Shown piece after piece: positions 7,016 through 10,057 of a DNA stretch of 10,057 nucleotides. The notes under the pieces were generated by a model that was given only the letters and a program-made list of their open reading frames with translations, was not told the origin of the DNA and did not search any database. This DNA is from Actinomycetes bacterium (GTDB lineage Bacteria; Actinomycetota; CALGFH01). Location of the stretch: NCBI GenBank assembly GCA_030152105.1, contig JASLIH010000320.1, positions 1-10,057 on the forward strand, read 5' to 3'. How positions within the stretch are numbered: the first letter of the stretch is position 1; each line of letters starts with the position of its first letter. The position numbers were made by a program, and so were the translations under genes.

Positions 7016-7088
7016 GCGAACTCGACCATGGCGATCCGAAGGCGTGATGGGCCAAGCCGTGCCAGGGACGAGGGGCAGCTGCCAAGGC

Positions 7089-8033
7089 TCAGCCGTTGAC
7101 GAGCGTGCGAGCGACCGCAGCGGAGATGGGCTGTCCGGTCAGGATCTCGATGTAGAGGAACTGCCCCTGCGGATTGACTTCCAGGAAGTGGTGGTCGCCC
7201 CGGGCATCTACCTTGAGGTCGATCGTCGCGAATGACAGTCCGAGCCCACGCATCAGGGCGCCCAGTGACGCACACACGTCGGGCGGCAGGTCGTAAGCGC
7301 GCGCAGGGACGTCGAGATCGAGGCGGGAGTCGATGCCGATTCTGGAGCTCGAGCTCGCGATCAGGGCCGCGAACTGCTCGTCCCCAGCGATCGTCACTCT
7401 GATGTCGGCCGGGCCGTCGAGGAACTCCTGGAAGATCGTCGGCGCGAGGGGGAGCTGGTCCAGCCTGGAGAGATCGTCGTCCTGCCACAGGCGCGTCTCC
7501 AGGAACGCTTGCGGCAATGCGGTCATGGCCTTGTGGATGACAGATCCGTGGTGGCGGTCGACGAACTCCTTGGCGTGCTCGGGGTCGCTGGTGATGAGCG
7601 TGTCGGGAATCCTCAGGCCGACGCGTTGCGCAACCGCGAGCTGGTAGGGCTTCACCGCCGCGGCGCGCTGGGCCTCGAGGGGGTTCACCACGCGGGTGGA
7701 CGCGCCGATCGTCGCCGTCATCCCGTCGAGGACGCTCCGCCACTCGTTGAGGGCGAATTGTCGATGATCGGCGTCGAGCACGGACCCGGGCACCGTCGGC
7801 CGGCCGGGCCGTCGTGTCCACACCGCATCCACCGCCTCGAGGTGCTCGATCGGGGCGTCTCGGGCCCGACGCACACGGATCTCTCGGTCGCCCCCGACGA
7901 AGCTGAGCGACGCGCGAAAGCCGGATCCGGCCCCCCGCGTGTCGAGGATCAGCGCGGTGTCGCCGAGTCTCTCGACCTCCTGCGCCACCCTGCGCGCATG
8001 GACGTCCTCATGCGGCGCCAGGATCAGGATCAT
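7089..8033 (-). CDS. MvdC/MvdD-like (RimK-type) ATP-grasp ligase
   Basis: A 314-residue ATP-grasp enzyme of the group that includes MvdC/MvdD graspetide synthetases and RimK. It should activate a carboxylate as an acyl-phosphate and join it to a nucleophile. An N-terminal Rossmann-like domain starts MILILAPHEDVHARRV (1-16). VDAVWTRRPGRPTV (68-81) is the family W-x-RRP element. The ATP-binding lysines are probably K128 (VKPYQLA) and K168 (SVIHK). The hinge is IFQEFLDGPADIRV (200-213). The Mg-binding residues are D272 in TIDLKVD, and E285 and N287 in FLEVNPQGQFLYIE, which closely matches the MvdD-type C-terminus. The catalytic set looks complete. The ATG at 8033 overlaps the upstream small gene by 26 bases, so translation is coupled. 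No transporter, acetyltransferase or leader protease is next to it. The natural substrate is unknown; the two preceding small proteins are the obvious candidates. Confidence 0.88.
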   Translation of the reverse strand: MILILAPHEDVHARRVAQEVERLGDTALILDTRGAGSGFRASLSFVGGDREIRVRRARDAPIEHLEAVDAVWTRRPGRPTVPGSVLDADHRQFALNEWRSVLDGMTATIGASTRVVNPLEAQRAAAVKPYQLAVAQRVGLRIPDTLITSDPEHAKEFVDRHHGSVIHKAMTALPQAFLETRLWQDDDLSRLDQLPLAPTIFQEFLDGPADIRVTIAGDEQFAALIASSSSRIGIDSRLDLDVPARAYDLPPDVCASLGALMRGLGLSFATIDLKVDARGDHHFLEVNPQGQFLYIEILTGQPISAAVARTLVNG

Positions 8034-8472
8034 CGATCGTCAGCCTGTGGTGCTCGAGGTAGCTCGCCTCGGCGGCGGCGTACGCCGGCGAGGGCGGAGC
8101 GATCAACCGCCCTGGTCTCGCGGCAACCGCGAACGGGAGGTCCCCGGCCGACACGTGAGCCTGCAGGGCGGCCAGGTCGTGGACCGCGAGCAGGGACGCT
8201 CCTGGTCGCAGACGTAGCTCCGCGGAGATGGCGCCGGAGGCCCGAGCATCAGGCGCGGCGGCTTGCTCCCTCACGCCGACGACGTCTTCGACGCGGAACT
8301 CCAGGCAGACCTCGCGGATCGCCAGCCGCACCCGCCCGGCCGGCGCCCGGACCAGCCAGCCCTGAAGGACGATCACTTCGCCCTGGGCCTCGTCCTCAGC
8401 CAGTCGAGGTACGGCGTCCAGCCACGTCGGGTCGATCCGTTGCGTCACCAGTCGGTCACTCCGCGACGTCAT
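8008..8472 (-). CDS. Small unrecognised protein B of the ATP-grasp cassette
   Basis: A 154-residue protein I do not recognise. It is predicted soluble, with no signal peptide or membrane segment and one cysteine (C56). Residues 38-68 (G-x-x-V, then LAIRE at 50-54, then FRVEDVVGVR at 59-68) align without gaps to residues 23-53 of the neighbouring small protein A. This suggests a shared small beta-rich domain. The C-terminus is proline- and acid-tinged (PPSPAY at 126-131; IDDPDPGAA at 146-154). The start is uncertain. The ATG at 8472 overlaps gene A by 17 bases and lacks a clear SD. A GTG at 8448 lies seven bases after gene A's stop, with GGAG about ten bases upstream. The 3' end overlaps the ATP-grasp gene by 26 bases. 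This packing argues for a functional unit with the ligase, as partner or substrate. Confidence 0.72.
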   Translation of the reverse strand: MTSRSDRLVTQRIDPTWLDAVPRLAEDEAQGEVIVLQGWLVRAPAGRVRLAIREVCLEFRVEDVVGVREQAAAPDARASGAISAELRLRPGASLLAVHDLAALQAHVSAGDLPFAVAARPGRLIAPPSPAYAAAEASYLEHHRLTIDDPDPGAA

Positions 8473-8890
8473 CGATCCGGGAGAACGGATCGAAGTCGTC
8501 GCCCAGCAGGCCGAAGCCGTCCTCCACCACGGCTGTCGCCGTGGGCTCGGAGGCGGGAGTCCGCGTCCCGTGGAGGCCGGCGAACCGCTCCTCGACGCTG
8601 AGGAGCGCGTTTCCCGACGCGTCGTCGGAGGACTCCGCAGGCACGGAGGTCACGCGACGGATCTGGGTGACGCCGCTCGTGTCCGGGACGTCAAGGGAGA
8701 CGACGTTCGGCACGGGCGTGAAGGCGTATGTACGCACCTCGGCGATCGCCGCGATCGGGATCGCGATGACGCCCTCCCTGACGGCCAGGTGCAGGTGCTC
8801 GTCGTCCTTGCCGACCGCCTGGCCCACGTAGGTGACGCCGCGGGCCGGTACCGCCTCGAGTCGAGCCAGCAGGTCATCGAGTTCGCTCAC
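8456..8890 (-). CDS. Small unrecognised protein A, possible substrate/precursor of the ATP-grasp ligase
   Basis: A 144-residue protein I do not recognise, first gene of the ATP-grasp cassette. The N-terminal 60 residues look like a compact beta domain containing G-x-x-V and LAVRE (35-39), then AIPIAAIAEVR (43-53); this aligns with protein B. The rest is low in secondary-structure signal. Five hydroxyl residues (T109, T111, S114, T117, T119) are followed by an acidic tail (E123, D124, D131, D132, D134, D140, D141, E144) with aromatic FG and DPF motifs. A folded leader with a disordered tail that puts hydroxyls before acids is compatible with a graspetide-type precursor, but no known core repeat is present. 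The GTG at 8890 is preferred because GAGGAGG (8897-8903) precedes it by six bases; a GTG at 8893 is too close. The 3' end overlaps gene B by 17 bases. Confidence 0.72.
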   Translation of the reverse strand: MSELDDLLARLEAVPARGVTYVGQAVGKDDEHLHLAVREGVIAIPIAAIAEVRTYAFTPVPNVVSLDVPDTSGVTQIRRVTSVPAESSDDASGNALLSVEERFAGLHGTRTPASEPTATAVVEDGFGLLGDDFDPFSRIDDVAE

Positions 8891-8896
8891 CACTCG

Positions 8897-8903
8897 CCTC
8901 CTC
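8897..8903 (-). promoter_or_regulatory. Strong ribosome binding site of small protein A
   Basis: GAGGAGG on the minus strand lies six bases before the GTG at 8890 and only three before the GTG at 8893, favouring the former as start. It is the only strong site in the cassette, so the two downstream genes may depend on coupled translation. Confidence 0.65.
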
Positions 8904-8926
8904 GTCCGGCAGCCGATCGGGGCCGC

Positions 8927-8932
8927 ATTCTA
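8927..8932 (-). promoter_or_regulatory. Extended -10 promoter of the ATP-grasp cassette
   Basis: On the minus strand TAGAAT is preceded by TGC, giving the extended -10 form TGnTAGAAT. No good -35 hexamer was seen. Predicted transcription would start near 8920, leaving a leader of about 30 bases that contains the GAGGAGG site. Confidence 0.5.
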
Positions 8933-9172
8933 GCAACCCGACGCCAACCCGCAGGCCGGCATCGCCCACGGTTCGCCTGCCATACCACCGGCGAGGCGCT
9001 GGCGGAGGACAGTCGGTGCATGGGATGCAGTATCCACGCTCCGAGGCGCCAGATCCGTTGATTGTGACCCGCGCTAGCTACCTGGGGACCCAGTGGCTGG
9101 CCTGTCGGGATGGTTCTCATTGACTCGCGTCGTCTTCCCTTGTTTTGCACCGTCGTAAGGCCAGTCAGGCCA

Positions 9173-9189
9173 GACCTGATCCTCAGGTC
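9173..9189. repeat. Perfect 7-3-7 inverted repeat
   Basis: GACCTGA and TCAGGTC are exact reverse complements around TCC. It lies between divergent transcription units, about 125 bases before the YdeI-like start. It could be an operator or a short hairpin; no T-run follows in either direction. Confidence 0.45.
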
Positions 9190-9235
9190 ACCCGGTCGGG
9201 CCGTCATGGCGTGTTCGTGGTCGCTCGGGGTTTTG

Positions 9236-9241
9236 TAGAGT
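9236..9241 (+). promoter_or_regulatory. Possible -10 box for the YdeI-like gene
   Basis: TAGAGT follows GTTTTG and lies about 72 bases before the GTG start. No consensus -35 element was found 17-18 bases upstream, so this is only a candidate. Confidence 0.3.
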
Positions 9242-9313
9242 GTCAACTGTGACGCACTCGATGACCGTGTCGCCGTCGGAGTGCCGTGTCCGGAACGGAG
9301 AAGATGAGAGACT

Positions 9314-9880
9314 GTGGTGACTCAGCGCACAGAGGGAGCGACCATTCGCTTCGACGCCGCGCTGTCCACGATCGACACATCGACTGTGTTGCGGTTGCCT
9401 GAGACGGCGAGCAAGAATCTGCCTTCGCGCGGGCAGGTGGCCGTCCACGGAACGATCAATGGCGTCGAGTTCCAGACGGTGCTCGAACCAGACGGAAATT
9501 TTGGCCACTGGATGAGGGTCGATGACACGCTGCAACATGCTGCTGGCATCAGCACGGGTGACACTGCGACGCTCGACATCGAGGTGACCAAGGATTGGCC
9601 AGAGCCGAGCGTGCCCCAGGATCTTGCGACAGCTCTGGCAGATGCCCCGCAGAAGATCCAGAACCTGTGGAACGAGATTACCCCGATGGCGCGTTGGGAA
9701 TGGGTTCGTTGGGTCAACGCCACGAAGAACCCTGACACGCGCACACGACGGGTCGACGTGAGCATCTCGAAGATGAATAGCGGGAAGAGACGTCCCTGCT
9801 GTTTCAACCTCTCGGCATGCACCGACCCGGACCTGTCGAAGAACGGCAGGCTTCTCGAGCCAGGGGACGACCGCCCCTGA
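9314..9880 (+). CDS. DUF1905 / YdeI-OmpD-associated family protein
   Basis: A 188-residue two-part protein. The N-terminal DUF1905 beta domain spans about 10-92, including VAVHGTINGVEFQTVLEPDGNFGHWMRV (42-69) and GDTATLDIEVTKD (82-94). A YdeI/OmpD-associated helical segment follows at about 100-157, with VPQDLATALAD and WEWVRWVNATKNPDTRTRRV. The C-terminal tail GKRRPCCFNLSACTDP (157-172) is typical of the longer family members, so the gene appears complete. The family has been linked to bacteriocin tolerance by name only; the biochemical role is unknown. The GTG at 9314 and one at 9317 are both possible, with only a weak GAGAG upstream. It is the only plus-strand gene, and its composition is lower in GC than its neighbours: about 59 percent over three hand-counted 60-base lines, against 78 percent in one ligase line. 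With the integrase remnant just after it, this suggests acquisition by transfer. Confidence 0.88.
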   Translation: MVTQRTEGATIRFDAALSTIDTSTVLRLPETASKNLPSRGQVAVHGTINGVEFQTVLEPDGNFGHWMRVDDTLQHAAGISTGDTATLDIEVTKDWPEPSVPQDLATALADAPQKIQNLWNEITPMARWEWVRWVNATKNPDTRTRRVDVSISKMNSGKRRPCCFNLSACTDPDLSKNGRLLEPGDDRP

Positions 9881-9900
9881 TCGACGATCCTCTCGTCAAC

Positions 9901-10057
9901 GACAGGGTCAGACGTCAGTCCGGCTATAAGGCGGGGGTCTCGGCCAAGGTAATCAGCGGACGCCTGGGCCACGCCAGCTTCGCTTCACCCTCCACACCTA
10001 CAGCCATGTCATCCCCGGCATGGACAAGGACGCGGCCGCGACGGTCGCCGACCTCAT
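9901..10057 (+). pseudogene. Tyrosine recombinase (phage-type integrase) C-terminal remnant, frameshifted and cut by window end
   Basis: Translation from 9928 gives KAGVSAKVISGRLGHASFA in one frame, then FTLHTYSHVIPGMDKDAAA and TVADL in the next frame, running to the window edge. Joined, this is the C-terminal part of a tyrosine integrase, with the box III LGH histidine and the TYSH tyrosine nucleophile. The switch falls at 9982-9984, where GC is followed directly by TTC; one missing base explains it. The box II HxxR segment that should precede KAGVS is absent. The preceding DRVRRQSG (9901-9924) resembles the usual upstream RRSGLP region, implying an internal deletion. The fragment cannot encode an active recombinase. 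Its upstream part is missing and the downstream part may continue past the window. Confidence 0.8.

Larger units (their letters stand above)
6726..7088. other. Intergenic stretch between ATP-grasp and cupin operons
   Basis: About 360 bases with no recognisable gene. The open frames here need TTG or internal starts, have arginine-rich shadow-like translations and no ribosome binding site. The stretch contains a perfect 14-base palindrome (6971-6984) and a GGCCCG/CGGGCC hairpin (7000-7015). Either could help end the ATP-grasp transcript, though no T-run follows. Confidence 0.55.
8933..9313. other. Divergent intergenic region upstream of ATP-grasp cassette and YdeI-like gene
   Basis: About 380 bases with no supported gene. 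Base composition becomes visibly less GC-rich from about 9060 onward. The stretch holds a perfect 7-3-7 inverted repeat (9173-9189), a nearby GGCCAG direct repeat (9159-9164 and 9168-9173) and a possible -10 box (TAGAGT, 9236-9241) facing the plus-strand gene. A 119-codon minus-strand open frame across it needs a TTG start and covers the cassette promoter, so I do not count it. Confidence 0.55.

Noticed and set aside
6723..7085. 120-codon minus-strand open frame after the ATP-grasp stop, considered as a precursor peptide
   Set aside because: It needs a TTG start, has no ribosome binding site and its translation looks like non-coding GC-rich DNA.
6949..7821. Long minus-strand open frame of 290 codons over the ATP-grasp gene
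   Set aside because: It is a shadow of the ATP-grasp gene, with an arginine- and proline-rich translation and no family motifs; the other frame has all ATP-grasp motifs.
7509..8831. 440-codon plus-strand open frame opposite the ATP-grasp cassette
   Set aside because: Its translation is arginine-, serine- and proline-rich without any motif, while the opposite strand encodes the overlapping cassette with real signatures.
8887..9246. 119-codon minus-strand open frame upstream of small protein A
   Set aside because: It needs a TTG start, runs over the extended -10 promoter and ribosome site of protein A, and shows no recognisable domain.
9322..9972. 216-codon minus-strand open frame opposite the YdeI-like gene
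   Set aside because: It is the antisense of a gene with clear DUF1905/YdeI motifs and carries no motif of its own.

Overview
The window is GC-rich with dense, mostly co-directional genes. It looks like chromosomal DNA of a high-GC actinobacterium. Supporting signs are GTG starts with strong Shine-Dalgarno (SD) sites, leaderless-type TANNNT promoters, a PPOX-class (putatively F420-dependent) oxidoreductase and an ATP-dependent DNA ligase. The species cannot be named from the sequence. Every confident gene except the last lies on the minus strand. No tRNA, rRNA, CRISPR array or intact transposon was seen.

Region 1 (35-2494, minus): a four-gene set read in the order ArsR-family repressor, SRPBCC/AHSA1 protein, alpha/beta hydrolase, RibD/DHFR-like reductase. 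Two junctions are tight. The repressor stop overlaps the SRPBCC start by four bases, and the hydrolase runs to within 17 bases of the reductase start. A perfect 12-4-12 inverted repeat covers the -10 box of a well-formed leaderless promoter, so autorepression is likely.

Region 2 (2551-4311, minus): a 586-residue archaeal/eukaryal-style ATP-dependent DNA ligase, standing alone, followed upstream by a 238-base gap.

Region 3 (4550-6725, minus): cupin, PPOX-class flavin/F420 oxidoreductase and group A FAD monooxygenase, probably one operon read from a leaderless promoter just before the cupin. This looks like a small oxidative catabolic or detoxification set with unknown substrate.

Region 4 (7089-8932, minus): the most interesting part. 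Two small unrecognised proteins and an MvdC/MvdD-type ATP-grasp ligase are encoded with overlapping reading frames. The two small proteins share an ungapped conserved segment, suggesting a duplicated small beta domain. The first has a hydroxyl-rich then acidic C-terminal tail that could be a substrate of the ligase. This could be an undescribed graspetide-like or protein-tailing cassette, but that is inference.

Region 5 (8941-10057): an approximately 420-base non-coding stretch, then a plus-strand DUF1905/YdeI-type gene of visibly lower GC, then a frameshifted C-terminal remnant of a tyrosine integrase running off the window. This marks the edge of an old mobile-element insertion.
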